From the NCBI RefSeq assembly GCF_025515205.1, contig NZ_JAOPFX010000003.1:473946-537945 (forward strand): a DNA stretch of 64,000 nt. The letters run 5' to 3'. Made by a program: the position numbers and the translations under genes. The stretch comes from Microbacterium fluvii. Lineage in GTDB: Bacteria; Actinomycetota; Actinomycetes; Actinomycetales; Microbacteriaceae. Shown piece after piece: positions 1 to 8,764 of the stretch (the first letter of the stretch is position 1; each line of letters begins with the position of its first letter). The notes below the pieces were generated by a model. That model searched no databases. It saw only the letters and a program-made list of their open reading frames with translations, and was not told the DNA's origin.

Positions 1-6
1 GCTGTG

Positions 7-46
7 ATCTCGATACGGCGGCTGCGCCGCCTACTCGATCAGCGGG
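7..46. repeat. Intergenic palindromic element downstream of pilB
   Basis: An imperfect palindrome built on a 6-bp perfect stem (GGCGGC 17-22, loop TGC, GCCGCC 26-31) flanked by CTCGATAC on the left and CTACTCGATC on the right. It lies just past the stop codon of the leftward pilB gene. From memory, elements of the form CTCGATACG...CTCGATCAG recur in Microbacterium genomes; no second copy is visible here, so the repeat status is inference. It may act as a transcription end hairpin. Confidence 0.5.
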
Positions 47-77
47 GGCGGGTGCGCCGCAGCATCCGCTGCGCAGC

Positions 78-1748
78 TCAGATCGAGACGCGCAGCACCT
101 CTTCGATCGTCGTGACGCCCTGCTGCACCTTGCTGAAGCCGTCTTCCCGGAGCGACACCATGCCCTCTTTGAGGGCCACCATGCGCAGCTCGGTGCCCGT
201 CGCGTGGGCGACGACCATCTTCTCGAGCTCGTCCGAGAGCGACATGATCTCGTGCAGCGCGACGCGGCCTCGGTAGCCCGTGCCCGAGCACTCGGTGCAC
301 CCCGCGGCGCGGAAGAGCACAGGAGGGTCGGCGGGGTTGTAGGGGAAGCGCACCGACTCGAGCACGTCGCGCGACTCGTGGTAGGCCTCGCGGCAGTTCA
401 GGCACAGCCGTCGTGCCAGGCGCTGCGCGACGACGGCGGCGAGGGCCGTGCCCACCAGGAACGGCTCGCAGCCCATCTCGGTCAGACGCGTCAGCGCCGA
501 CGGCGCATCGTTGGTGTGCAGCGTCGAGAGCACGAGGTGCCCGGTGAGGGCCGCCTCGATCGAGATCGTCGCCGTCTCCTGGTCGCGGATCTCGCCGACG
601 AGCACGACGTCGGGGTCGGATCGCAGGATCGAGCGCAGCGCCGCCTGAAAGGTCATGCCCGCGCGGGAGTTCACCTGCACCTGGTTGATGCCGGCCATGC
701 GGTATTCCACCGGGTCTTCGACCGTGATGACGTTGATGCGGGGGTTGGCGACCGTGTTCAGCGCCGTGTAGAGCGTCGTCGACTTGCCCGAGCCGGTCGG
801 CCCCGTCACGAGCACCATGCCGTGCGGGCGCGTGATCGATTCGGTGAACCGCTTCTCGTTGATCATCGAGAAGCGCAGGTCTTTCAGCGACAGCGACTGC
901 GCCGTGTTGTCGAGGATTCGCATGACGATCTTCTCGCCCCACACCGTCGGCAGCGTCGCCAGACGCAGGTCGACCTTGCGCCCCTCGTGGGTCACCGACA
1001 GGCGGCCGTCCTGCGGCTTGCGCTTCTCGGCGATGTCGATGGATGCCATGATCTTCAGCCGCGAGATGACGCCGTCTTGAATCGCTCGGTCGGCCTTCTG
1101 CATCTCGTGCAGCACGCCGTCGATGCGGTAGCGCACCGTGAGCTGCTTCTCGCCTGGCTCGATGTGGATGTCGCTGGCACGGTCGCTGATGGCCTGCGTG
1201 ATCAGCAGGTTGACGAACCGCACGATCGGCGCGTCGTCGACTGTGTCGTCGAGCGACTCGGTCGAGCCGGGGGAGCCCTCGGCGGCGGCGATCTCGCCGA
1301 TCTGCTCCGAGAGGTCGCTGAGCTCTTCGTCGGAGCGCAGGAACCGGGTGAACGCCGTGTTGAGGGCGTCGGCGGCCACGACCGCGGGCCGGATGTTCAG
1401 ATCGGTGACGGTCGCGATGTCGTCGAGCGCGATGAGGTCGGTCGGGTCGAGCATGCCGATCGTCAGTGCGCGGCGGCCGCGCTCGACCGGGATCAGGTGG
1501 TAGCGGCGGCACAGGGCCGCGGGCACGGTGCCGATCACCTCGGCGTTGAGCGTGACCGTGGTCAGGTCGATATACGGAAAGCCCGTGCTCGCAGCGATGC
1601 CTTGGGCCACCTGCACCTCGGTCGCCAGACGCGACGAGATCAGGTGCTGCTGCAGCTCCGGACCTTCCCCGTATTCTGCGACCGCACTCCTCATTGTCTC
1701 TTCGTGCACCGCCCCAGCGCGCACGAGAGTTTCGGCGAGTCCTTTCAC
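78..1748 (-). CDS. pilB: Type IV pilus / type II secretion assembly ATPase (PilB/GspE family)
   Basis: A 556-residue hexameric ATPase of the GspE/PilB family, which powers assembly of a pilus or pseudopilus at the inner face of the membrane. The first ~150 residues form the MshEN-like N-terminal domain. The Walker A motif GPTGSGKSTT lies near residue 316, Walker B (LVGEIRDQET) near 380, and a tetracysteine zinc site (CLNC ... CTEC) between about 447 and 483, the normal PilB order. The GTG at 1748 is preferred over upstream starts because GAGAGG sits a few bases before it and a TAGGAT -10 box lies further upstream. No other pilus gene is visible to the right, so partners, if any, lie left of the window. 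PilB and GspE cannot be told apart from this gene alone. Confidence 0.9.
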   Translation of the reverse strand: MKGLAETLVRAGAVHEETMRSAVAEYGEGPELQQHLISSRLATEVQVAQGIAASTGFPYIDLTTVTLNAEVIGTVPAALCRRYHLIPVERGRRALTIGMLDPTDLIALDDIATVTDLNIRPAVVAADALNTAFTRFLRSDEELSDLSEQIGEIAAAEGSPGSTESLDDTVDDAPIVRFVNLLITQAISDRASDIHIEPGEKQLTVRYRIDGVLHEMQKADRAIQDGVISRLKIMASIDIAEKRKPQDGRLSVTHEGRKVDLRLATLPTVWGEKIVMRILDNTAQSLSLKDLRFSMINEKRFTESITRPHGMVLVTGPTGSGKSTTLYTALNTVANPRINVITVEDPVEYRMAGINQVQVNSRAGMTFQAALRSILRSDPDVVLVGEIRDQETATISIEAALTGHLVLSTLHTNDAPSALTRLTEMGCEPFLVGTALAAVVAQRLARRLCLNCREAYHESRDVLESVRFPYNPADPPVLFRAAGCTECSGTGYRGRVALHEIMSLSDELEKMVVAHATGTELRMVALKEGMVSLREDGFSKVQQGVTTIEEVLRVSI

Positions 1749-1899
1749 CGGAACCCCTCTCCCCGGCCATATCCTATGCCCCCGCAGGCATCCGTGTGAA
1801 TAGCGAGATTTCTGTGACGGATGTGACTGATGTGACTTCACGCCTCGGCATGCCGCACCCGTGCCTGTCAACCCGCCCGGCCCGCGGCATCCGCCCCGA

Positions 1900-1905
1900 T
1901 AGCCT
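1900..1905 (+). promoter_or_regulatory. -10 box TAGCCT, leaderless promoter of the yihY-type gene
   Basis: TAGCCT ends 6 bases before the ATG at 1912, so transcription should start at or next to the start codon. No ribosome binding site fits in the gap. Confidence 0.6.
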
Positions 1906-1911
1906 GCCGTC

Positions 1912-2901
1912 ATGAAGCGGATCATCGCCTGGGCGCTGAGCCTGGCGCCCGTGCGCGCGTTCCTGCTCTACAGCGAGCGCCGAGGGGCCATGCTCGCCGA
2001 CAGCATCACCTACCGCACCCTGTTCAGCGTCTTCGCCGGCGTGCTGCTGGGCTTCTCGATCGCGGCTCTCTGGCTCGCTGGCAACCCCACGGCGTGGAAC
2101 GCGCTCATCGACGCCGTGGATGCTGCCATCCCCGGCCTCGTCGGCGACGGCGGCCTCATCGACCCCTCGTCGATCCCGGCCCCCGCGGGCCTGTCGGTCG
2201 CGAGTGTGCTGGCCACGGTCGGACTCATCGGCGCCGCGATCGGCGCGATCGGGTCGCTCCGCACGGCGATGCGCATCATCGCCGGCCAGGTGCACGACGA
2301 TGTGATGTTCGTGTGGGTGCTGCTGCGCAACCTCGCGCTCGCGCTCGGCATCGGCCTCGCGCTGGCGGCATCGGCGGCGGTCACGATGGGCGCGACGGCG
2401 GGCCTCGGGCTCGTGACCGGCTGGCTCGGGCTCTCGGCAGACGACCCGGCGGTCGGGTTCGCCACGATCTCGATCTCGGTGCTGATCGTCTTCGCGCTCG
2501 ACGCCGCCGTGATCGCGGTGGCGTTCCGGGTGCTGTCGGGGCTGAAGCCCGCCGCGAGATCGCTGTGGATCGGCGCGCTCGCAGGGGCCGTCGGCCTGAC
2601 CGTGCTGCAGCAGCTGTCGGGGCTGTTCGTCGGGGGAGCGACCTCCAACCCGCTGCTGGCCTCGTTCGCGTCGCTGGTCGCCCTGCTGCTGTGGGTCAAT
2701 CTGTCGGCGCAGGTGATCCTCATCGCGAGTGCCCTCATCGTGACGCTCGAGGCGGAGCGTCACGACCGCGTGCGTGCGCGGTTCGGCGCGCCGACCTTCG
2801 CGCAGCGCCGCGTGCAGCAGGCGGAGGATGCCGTCGCCCTCGCCGCACGCGAACTCGACGCCGCGCGCGAGGGTGCGGCGGCCGAGGCCGCGAAGGCGTG
2901 A
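1912..2901 (+). CDS. YihY/BrkB family inner-membrane protein
   Basis: A 329-residue polytopic membrane protein. The N-terminus carries the family's RGAMLADSITYRTLFSVF segment (aligned to the FLGFRAAALTYYTLFS-type region of YihY/BrkB proteins), followed by about six hydrophobic helices and a charged C-terminal tail (about 280-329) rich in Ala, Arg and Glu that could form a coiled coil. The old name 'ribonuclease BN' for this family is a misassignment; the true function is not known and transport has been proposed. It is divergent from pilB, with its own leaderless promoter. The next gene starts about 150 bases downstream with its own promoter, so this looks monocistronic. Confidence 0.85.
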   Translation: MKRIIAWALSLAPVRAFLLYSERRGAMLADSITYRTLFSVFAGVLLGFSIAALWLAGNPTAWNALIDAVDAAIPGLVGDGGLIDPSSIPAPAGLSVASVLATVGLIGAAIGAIGSLRTAMRIIAGQVHDDVMFVWVLLRNLALALGIGLALAASAAVTMGATAGLGLVTGWLGLSADDPAVGFATISISVLIVFALDAAVIAVAFRVLSGLKPAARSLWIGALAGAVGLTVLQQLSGLFVGGATSNPLLASFASLVALLLWVNLSAQVILIASALIVTLEAERHDRVRARFGAPTFAQRRVQQAEDAVALAARELDAAREGAAAEAAKA

Positions 2902-3036
2902 CAGAGGCCATCGAGTCTGCCGCAGTCTGAGCGAGACGTGCGAGAACGTGTGGTCGGACCACAAACGTGAATGTCGGATCGGTAAGGCTCTTGTTACGAC
3001 TCGACGATCGGCATGCGCCGGCGGTGTCCGCTGTCG

Positions 3037-3042
3037 TACGTT
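3037..3042 (+). promoter_or_regulatory. -10 box TACGTT, leaderless promoter of glgP
   Basis: TACGTT ends 6 bases before GTG 3049. This favours GTG 3049 over the in-frame ATG at 3013, which would lie upstream of the transcription start. Confidence 0.55.
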
Positions 3043-3048
3043 GTAGAG

Positions 3049-5559
3049 GTGTCTGAAGAAACTGTGACCGGTCCCAATGGCGCGCTCGAGGCGACGCACC
3101 CCCTCGCCCTCGCCCCCGTGACAGGCCCGGCGAGCAACGTCGACGGCTTCGTGCGGCAGTTCCTGCGCAACCTCAACTACGAGCGCGGTGTGCCGCTGTC
3201 GGCCTCCAGCCCCAACGACCAGTACTTCGCGTTCGCCATGACGGTGCGCGACTACCTCATGGCGCGCTGGCTCGAAGACCTGCGCCGTCAGCGCGTGACG
3301 CAGTCCAAGAGCGTCTGCTATCTCTCGGCCGAGTATCTGCTCGGCCGGCAGCTCGACAACAACCTGCTCGCCAGCGGCCTGACCGACATCGCCACCGAGG
3401 CGATGGCCCAGTGCGGCATCGACATCGAAGAACTGCGAGCCCAGGAGGTCGAGCCCGGCCTCGGCAACGGCGGCCTCGGGCGCCTCGCGGCCTGCTTCAT
3501 CGACTCCCTCGCGACCATGAGCGTGCCGAACATCGGCTACGGCATCCGCTATGAATACGGCATCTTCCGCCAGACCTTCGTCGACGGCCAGCAGGTCGAG
3601 CAGCCCGACGCGTGGCTCGAGCTCGGCTCGCCGTGGGAGTTCCCGCACCCCGAGTTCGCCCAGACGATCTCGTTCGGCGGTCACACCGAGACCTACGACG
3701 ACGAGGGCGTCACCCGCAGCCGCTGGGTGCCGTCGTGGAACGTGCGCGCCGTGCCCTACAACTACATGGTGCCCGGCTACCTCAACGGCCGGGTGAACAC
3801 GCTGCGGCTGTGGAGCGCGCAGGCCACCAACTCGTTCGACCTGCGGGTGTTCAACTCGGGCGACTACGAAGAGGCCGTGCGCGCACAGACCTACGCCGAG
3901 AACATCTCCAAGGTGCTCTACCCCGAGGACTCCACGCCGCAGGGCAAGGAGCTGCGCCTGCAGCAGCAGTACTTCTTCGTTGCGGCATCCATCCACGACT
4001 TCCTCGATCACATGGTCGCCGACGACTTCGGCCTCGAGAACCTGGCCGACCGGGTGATCTTCCAGCTCAACGACACCCACCCGGTGATCGCGGTGCCCGA
4101 GCTCATGCGCGTGCTCGTCGACGAGAAGAAGCTGGAGTGGGATGCCGCGTGGGCGATCACCCAGAAGTGCTTCGCCTACACGTGCCACACGCTGCTGCCC
4201 GAGGCGCTCGAGGTGTGGTCGGTCGAGCTGCTCGGGCGCCTGCTGCCGCGCCACCTCGAGATCATCTACCGCATCAACGAGGAGTTCCTGCTCGAGGTGC
4301 GCGAGCGCTTCGGCGACGACGAGATCCGCTTGCGCGACATGTCGATCATCGGGGAGTTCCCCGAGCGCTCGGTGCGCATGGCCTACCTCGCCACGGTCGC
4401 CGGCGCCAAGGTCAACGGCGTCGCCGAGCTGCACTCGCAGCTGCTGCGCGACAAGGTGCTGCCCGACTTCAACGAGTTCTTCCCCGGCAAGTTCACCAAC
4501 GTGACCAACGGCATCACGCCGCGGCGGTTCATCCGGCTCGCGAACCCCGAGCTGTCCGAGCTCATCACCTCCGCTCTCGGCACCGGCTGGCTCACCGACC
4601 TCGAGCGGCTGCGGGGGCTGGAGTCGTACGCGGAAGACCCCGATTTCCGCGCCGCGTTCCGCGAGGTCAAGGCCGCCAACAAGCGCGTGCTCTCCGACGT
4701 GCTGCGCGCCAGGGACGGCTTCGAGGTCAGCGACGGGCACATGCTCGACGTCATGGTCAAGCGCCTGCACGAGTACAAGCGCCAGATGCTCAAGCTGCTG
4801 CACATCGTCACCGTCTACGAGGGCATCGTCTCGGGCCGGGTGGATGCCGCATCCGTTCAGCCGCGCACCTTCATCTTCGGTGCGAAGGCGGCGCCCGGCT
4901 ACGCCATGGCCAAGCGCATCATCCACCTCATCAACGCGGTCGGGTCGGTGGTCAACGCCGATGAGCGCGTGCAGGGCCGCCTCAAGGTGCTGTTCCCGCA
5001 GAACTACAACGTCACCCTCGCCGAACGCCTGATCCCCGCCGCCGACCTGTCGGAGCAGATCTCGCTCGCCGGCAAGGAGGCCTCCGGCACCGGCAACATG
5101 AAGTTCGCCCTCAACGGCGCGCTCACGATCGGCACCGACGACGGCGCGAACGTCGAGATCCGCCAGCTGGTCGGCGACGACAACTTCTTCCTGTTCGGCA
5201 TGGCCGAGCCCGAGGTCGAGGCGCTGTGGGCACGCGGCTACAAGCCGGCGGAGTTCTACCAGCACGACGAGTCACTCCGCCGCGCGATGGACCTCATCGC
5301 CTCGGGCGCGTTCTCGGGCGGCGACCGGTCGGTGTTCGAGCCGGTCGTGTCGAACCTGCTCTACGACGACCGGTTCATGGTGCTCGCCGACTACGCCTCG
5401 TACATCGAGGCGCAGGCGAAGGTGGATGCGGCCCACGCCGACGAAGACGCCTGGACGCGCTCGGCGATCCTCAACGTCGCCCGCTGCGGGTTCTTCTCGT
5501 CGGACCGGTCGATGCGCGACTACATCGACCGCATCTGGCACACGCCGCCGGCATTCTGA
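3049..5559 (+). CDS. glgP: Glycogen/maltodextrin phosphorylase
   Basis: An 836-residue GT35 phosphorylase, which releases glucose-1-phosphate from alpha-1,4-glucan chains using phosphate and PLP. Length is normal for the family. The N-terminal half has the conserved SAEYLLGR and EPGLGNGGLGRLAACF segments; the C-terminal half has KRLHEYKRQ and the PLP site EASGTGNMKFALNGAL, with the Schiff-base lysine near residue 685. An in-frame ATG lies at 3013, but the -10 box position supports GTG 3049. It is a single-gene unit, convergent with the amidotransferase gene to the right and separated from it by a palindromic element. Confidence 0.95.
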   Translation: MSEETVTGPNGALEATHPLALAPVTGPASNVDGFVRQFLRNLNYERGVPLSASSPNDQYFAFAMTVRDYLMARWLEDLRRQRVTQSKSVCYLSAEYLLGRQLDNNLLASGLTDIATEAMAQCGIDIEELRAQEVEPGLGNGGLGRLAACFIDSLATMSVPNIGYGIRYEYGIFRQTFVDGQQVEQPDAWLELGSPWEFPHPEFAQTISFGGHTETYDDEGVTRSRWVPSWNVRAVPYNYMVPGYLNGRVNTLRLWSAQATNSFDLRVFNSGDYEEAVRAQTYAENISKVLYPEDSTPQGKELRLQQQYFFVAASIHDFLDHMVADDFGLENLADRVIFQLNDTHPVIAVPELMRVLVDEKKLEWDAAWAITQKCFAYTCHTLLPEALEVWSVELLGRLLPRHLEIIYRINEEFLLEVRERFGDDEIRLRDMSIIGEFPERSVRMAYLATVAGAKVNGVAELHSQLLRDKVLPDFNEFFPGKFTNVTNGITPRRFIRLANPELSELITSALGTGWLTDLERLRGLESYAEDPDFRAAFREVKAANKRVLSDVLRARDGFEVSDGHMLDVMVKRLHEYKRQMLKLLHIVTVYEGIVSGRVDAASVQPRTFIFGAKAAPGYAMAKRIIHLINAVGSVVNADERVQGRLKVLFPQNYNVTLAERLIPAADLSEQISLAGKEASGTGNMKFALNGALTIGTDDGANVEIRQLVGDDNFFLFGMAEPEVEALWARGYKPAEFYQHDESLRRAMDLIASGAFSGGDRSVFEPVVSNLLYDDRFMVLADYASYIEAQAKVDAAHADEDAWTRSAILNVARCGFFSSDRSMRDYIDRIWHTPPAF

Positions 5560-5568
5560 GGGACTGTT

Positions 5569-5638
5569 CCCTCCCGCAAGTTGGCACCTGCGGTCGCTCG
5601 CGCGGCCGTTCGAGCGGCAGCAGCTGCCAACTCGCGGG
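5569..5638. repeat. Convergent-gap palindrome, copy 1
   Basis: Left arm CCCGCAAGTTGGCACCTG (5573-5590) pairs with the complement of 5621-5638, with 2 mismatches in 18, around a GC-rich ~30-base centre. It lies between the ends of glgP and the amidotransferase gene. The arm is 17/18 identical to an arm of the element at 18968-19047, so these two are one repeat family. A role as bidirectional terminator is inferred. Confidence 0.75.
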
Positions 5639-5652
5639 CTGGGGGGCGGCGG

Positions 5653-6384
5653 CTACCGGGCGTAGCGCTCGGCGAAGGCGCGCAGGATGCTGCCGGTGTG
5701 CTCGACCGGCAGGCGACGAACGGCCTCGAGCGTGAGGTCGAGTTCGTGGGGTGCGAAGTATCCGTGCCCTGCGTAGACGCGGATGCGGGTCGAGATGCCC
5801 TCCACGTCGCACTCGGGGTGGAACTGCGTGGCGTAGACGTTGCTGCCCACGCGGAACATCTGCACGGGGCAGCGCTCCCCGGCCGCCAGCAGCGTCGCCG
5901 ACGGCGGCAGCACCGTGATGGCCTCTTTGTGCCCGACGAAGGCCGGGAACACATCCGGCACGCCGGCCAGCAGCGGATCGCGGCGCCCCTCGGCGGTGCG
6001 GGTCACCTCGATGACGCTGATGGGCTCGCGGTGCGTGCCGTCGATGAGGGCGCCCTGATGCACGCCGACCGTGCCGATGCCGTAACAGGCGCCGAAGAAC
6101 GGGAAGTCGCGCGCGATCACCTCGTCGAGGAGGCCCTGGAACTCCGCCTCGACGCGCCGCTGCACGTCGGACTTCTTGGACTCGGGATCGGACGCATTGA
6201 ACGGCCCGCCGCCGACGAAGATGCCTGACAGCTCGTCGAGGTCGACTTCGCCGAGCGGTCCCGCCTCCATGCGCACGCGGATGAGGTCGCTGCGCGAGAG
6301 CCCGGTGAACTTCAGGAAGAGCTCGTACTCCTCGTCGGCAGGCACGTCTTCGGCGCGGGTCGCCAGCAGCAGGAAGGGCTTCAT
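5653..6384 (-). CDS. Class I glutamine amidotransferase (GMP-synthase-like)
   Basis: A 243-residue stand-alone class I glutamine amidotransferase domain. The nucleophile elbow GACYGIG gives Cys100, and the QFHPE motif gives His189 and Glu191, so the catalytic triad is complete. Such proteins hydrolyse glutamine to deliver ammonia, but with no synthetase partner alongside, the physiological acceptor is unknown; it is not GuaA, which has a fused ATP-pyrophosphatase. ATG 6384 has GAGGG directly upstream and a TAGAAT box 8 bases before it. The gene ends with TAG, but no same-strand gene follows. Confidence 0.85.
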   Translation of the reverse strand: MKPFLLLATRAEDVPADEEYELFLKFTGLSRSDLIRVRMEAGPLGEVDLDELSGIFVGGGPFNASDPESKKSDVQRRVEAEFQGLLDEVIARDFPFFGACYGIGTVGVHQGALIDGTHREPISVIEVTRTAEGRRDPLLAGVPDVFPAFVGHKEAITVLPPSATLLAAGERCPVQMFRVGSNVYATQFHPECDVEGISTRIRVYAGHGYFAPHELDLTLEAVRRLPVEHTGSILRAFAERYAR

Positions 6385-6392
6385 CACCCTCG

Positions 6393-6398
6393 ATTCTA
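6393..6398 (-). promoter_or_regulatory. -10 box TAGAAT of the amidotransferase gene
   Basis: Read on the minus strand, TAGAAT ends 8 bases before ATG 6384. The gap contains GAGGG, but so short a leader implies a leaderless or nearly leaderless mRNA. It is divergent from the TATGCT box at 6440. Confidence 0.5.
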
Positions 6399-6439
6399 CG
6401 AGCGCGGCGGGTGCCGGCCGACGCGTCCGCGCCCGGGGA

Positions 6440-6445
6440 TATGCT
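6440..6445 (+). promoter_or_regulatory. -10 box TATGCT, leaderless promoter of the small ORF/CYTH pair
   Basis: TATGCT ends 6 bases before ATG 6452; the gap CGGCAC has no ribosome binding site. Confidence 0.55.
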
Positions 6446-6451
6446 CGGCAC

Positions 6452-6679
6452 ATGGCTATCGCACGACTGCACGGAGGGCCGCTCGACGGACAGGTGCTGC
6501 CCCTCGACGACCCGAACCTCGACTCGCTGATCGTTCCCTATTCCGAGACGCAGGTGGTCTACCAGCGCAAGGGCGACCTCGAGAACACCGGCGAGGGCGA
6601 CGGCCCGACCCAGGCCGAGTTCTGGTTCGTCCAGGCCGAAGACGAGGTCGTGCCAGACGCCGACCACGATCGTGACTGA
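6452..6679 (+). CDS. Small acidic hypothetical protein, 75 aa
   Basis: I do not recognise this family with certainty. The 75-residue product begins MAIARLHGGPLDGQVLPL and ends in an acidic tail (DADHDRD). The HGGPLDGQ segment recurs at the start of small actinobacterial hypothetical proteins as far as I recall. There is no signal peptide, membrane helix or cysteine. It has its own -10 box 6 bases before the ATG, and its 3' end overlaps the CYTH gene by 8 bases, so the two are probably translated from one mRNA. Confidence 0.7.
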   Translation: MAIARLHGGPLDGQVLPLDDPNLDSLIVPYSETQVVYQRKGDLENTGEGDGPTQAEFWFVQAEDEVVPDADHDRD

Positions 6680-7298
6680 CGAGCCTTCGCACTCGGTCGA
6701 GATCGAGCTGAAGTTCGACGTCGACGACGCGACGCCGCTGCCCGACTTCTCGGATCTTCCCGGTGTCGCCTCGGTGGCGGCGCCCGAGCCGCGCGACCTC
6801 GACGCGCGCTACCTCGACACCGCCGACCTCGCGCTCGGCCGCGCCGGCTACGCCCTGCGCCGCCGCACCGGCGGCCCCGACGAGGGCTGGCACATCAAGG
6901 GTCCTCGGCGCGCCGACGGCGGGCGCGTCGAGCTGCACTGGCCGCTCGGCTCGGGCGTCGACGACGTGCCGACCGCAGCGCTCGATGCGCTGAGCTCGGT
7001 GTCGATCGAGCCGCTGCATCCGCTCGCCCGCATCGAGAATCTGCGGGTCGCGACCGAGCTGTGCGACGCCGACGGGGGAGTGGTCGCCGAGTTCGTCGAC
7101 GACCGCGTCACGGCCCTCGACGAGCGGTCGGGCACCGTGTCGCACTGGCGCGAGTGGGAGTTCGAGCTCGGCCCCGCCGCGCCGGTCGACGATGCGGCGC
7201 GCGCTGCGCTGCTGACGGCGGCGACGGATGCGGTGACCGCCGCGGGCGGCCGGGTCGCGGCATCCGATTCCAAGCTCGCCCGCACCCTCGGCCTCTGA
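6672..7298 (+). CDS. CYTH domain protein (triphosphate tunnel metalloenzyme)
   Basis: A 208-residue single-domain CYTH protein. The signature ExExK is present at Glu10, Glu12 and Lys14, followed by paired Arg/Lys and Glu strands expected of the eight-stranded triphosphate tunnel. Family members hydrolyse inorganic triphosphate or thiamine triphosphate with a divalent metal; which substrate applies here cannot be read from sequence. There is no C-terminal CHAD domain. The GTG start overlaps the end of the upstream 75-residue gene, which suggests translational coupling. Confidence 0.85.
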   Translation: MTDEPSHSVEIELKFDVDDATPLPDFSDLPGVASVAAPEPRDLDARYLDTADLALGRAGYALRRRTGGPDEGWHIKGPRRADGGRVELHWPLGSGVDDVPTAALDALSSVSIEPLHPLARIENLRVATELCDADGGVVAEFVDDRVTALDERSGTVSHWREWEFELGPAAPVDDAARAALLTAATDAVTAAGGRVAASDSKLARTLGL

Positions 7299-7306
7299 GC
7301 CGTTCA

Positions 7307-7343
7307 ACGCAGAAGGCCCGGGCGGTGCCCGGGCCTTCTGCGT
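7307..7343. terminator. Bidirectional hairpin between CYTH gene and lpdA
   Basis: A perfect 17-bp inverted repeat (ACGCAGAAGGCCCGGGC, loop GGT, then its complement) between convergent genes. There is no T tract on either side. Confidence 0.8.
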
Positions 7344-7350
7344 AACCGCG

Positions 7351-8751
7351 TCACATGTTGATCATGTGGCCCGCGAGACCGTGGAAGGCCTCCTGCACGG
7401 CCTCCGACAGCGTCGGGTGGGTGTGGACGTTCCGGGCGGCCTCGAGGGCGGTGAGGTCCCACTTCTGCGCGAGGGTGAGCTCGGGCAGAAGCTCCGACAC
7501 GTCGGGGCCGACCATGTGGCCGCCCAGCAGCTCGAGGTGCTCGCCGTCGGCGATGAGCTTGACGAAGCCGACCGGCTCGCCGAGGCCGTTGGCCTTGCCG
7601 TTGGCCGAGAACGGGAACTTCGCGACCTTGACGTCGTAGCCGGCTTCTCGGGCCTGCGCCTCGGTGAGACCGAACGAGGCCACCTGCGGCGAGCAGAACG
7701 TCGCTCGGGGCATCATGCGGTAGTCGCCCAGGGCCATGGTCTCGGCGCCTCCGATGGTCTCGGCCGCCACGACCGCCTGCGCCTCTGCCACGTGGGCCAG
7801 CTGCAGCTTGGCGGTCACGTCGCCGATCGCGTAGATGTGCGGCACCGAGGTGTGCATGAAGTCGTCGATCTCGATGGCGCCGCGGTCGGTGAGCTTCACG
7901 CCGGTGTTCTCGAGGCCGAAGCCCTCGACGTTGGGCGCGAAGCCGATCGACATGAGCACCTTGTCGGCTTCGACCTGGCCGGTCGCGCCGTCGGCGTTCT
8001 TCGAGTACGACACGGTGACCTTCGCGCCGTCGTCGACGATCGACTCGACCTTCGTGGAGGTGAGGATCTCGACGCCGAGCTTCTTGTACTGGCGCTCCAT
8101 CTCCTTCGAGACGTCGGCGTCTTCGTTGGGCAGCGCCCGGTCGAGGAACTCGATGATCGTGACCTTCGTGCCGTAGTTGGCCAGCACGTAGGCGAACTCC
8201 ATGCCGATGGCGCCCGCGCCCACGATGACGATCGACTCCGGGCGGTCGCGCGTGAGGATCTGCTCCTCGTAGGTCACGACGTTCGGGGTCAGCTGCACAC
8301 CTGGGAGCAGCCGCACCTTGGAGCCGGTCGCGATGATCGCGTTGTCGAAGGTGACCTCTTCGGTGGCGCCGTCGGCCTTGGTCACCGTGATGGCGTTCGG
8401 GCCGGTGAACGAGCCCCTGCCCTCGTATTCGGTGACCTTGTTCTTCTTCATGAGGAAGTGGATGCCCTTGACGTGGGTCGCGGCCACCGTGCGGCTGCGG
8501 TCCCACGCGACGCCGAAGTCGAAGTGCACGTCGCCCGAGATGCCGAAGAGGTCGGCCTTGTGCAGCACCTGGTGCGCGAGGTCGGCGTTCTTCAGGAGCG
8601 CCTTGGAGGGGATGCAGCCGACGTTGAGGCACACACCGCCCCAGTACTTCTCTTCGATGATCGCGACGGACTTGCCGAGCTGGGCGCTGCGCACAGCCGC
8701 GACGTAACCGCCGGGGCCGGCGCCGAGGATGACGACGTCGTAGTGAGGCAT
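7351..8751 (-). CDS. lpdA: Dihydrolipoyl dehydrogenase (E3)
   Basis: A 466-residue flavoprotein disulfide reductase, the E3 component that reoxidises lipoyl groups of 2-oxoacid dehydrogenase complexes with NAD+. The FAD-binding [10 protein letters not shown] lies at the N-terminus, the redox-active disulfide [13 protein letters not shown] near residue 40, the NAD-binding [13 protein letters not shown] mid-protein, and the HxxPT-type active-site segment (HTHPTLSEA) near the end. No E1 or E2 gene lies alongside. ATG 8751 is set by the -10 box TAGGCT 7 bases upstream, which overlaps the TAG stop of the preceding copC-like gene. Confidence 0.95.
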   Translation of the reverse strand: MPHYDVVILGAGPGGYVAAVRSAQLGKSVAIIEEKYWGGVCLNVGCIPSKALLKNADLAHQVLHKADLFGISGDVHFDFGVAWDRSRTVAATHVKGIHFLMKKNKVTEYEGRGSFTGPNAITVTKADGATEEVTFDNAIIATGSKVRLLPGVQLTPNVVTYEEQILTRDRPESIVIVGAGAIGMEFAYVLANYGTKVTIIEFLDRALPNEDADVSKEMERQYKKLGVEILTSTKVESIVDDGAKVTVSYSKNADGATGQVEADKVLMSIGFAPNVEGFGLENTGVKLTDRGAIEIDDFMHTSVPHIYAIGDVTAKLQLAHVAEAQAVVAAETIGGAETMALGDYRMMPRATFCSPQVASFGLTEAQAREAGYDVKVAKFPFSANGKANGLGEPVGFVKLIADGEHLELLGGHMVGPDVSELLPELTLAQKWDLTALEAARNVHTHPTLSEAVQEAFHGLAGHMINM

Positions 8752-8758
8752 GGTTCTC

Positions 8759-8764
8759 AGCCTA
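8759..8764 (-). promoter_or_regulatory. -10 box TAGGCT of lpdA, made from the copC stop codon
   Basis: On the minus strand, the TAG stop of the copC-like gene is the first half of TAGGCT, 7 bases before ATG 8751. A leaderless promoter is implied. Confidence 0.6.

Noticed and set aside
1774..5265. 1163-codon open frame on the minus strand across glgP
   Set aside because: Long antisense frames are expected at this GC level; the translation is low-complexity (Arg, Val, Asp, Gly) with no motif, while the sense strand encodes a full glycogen phosphorylase.
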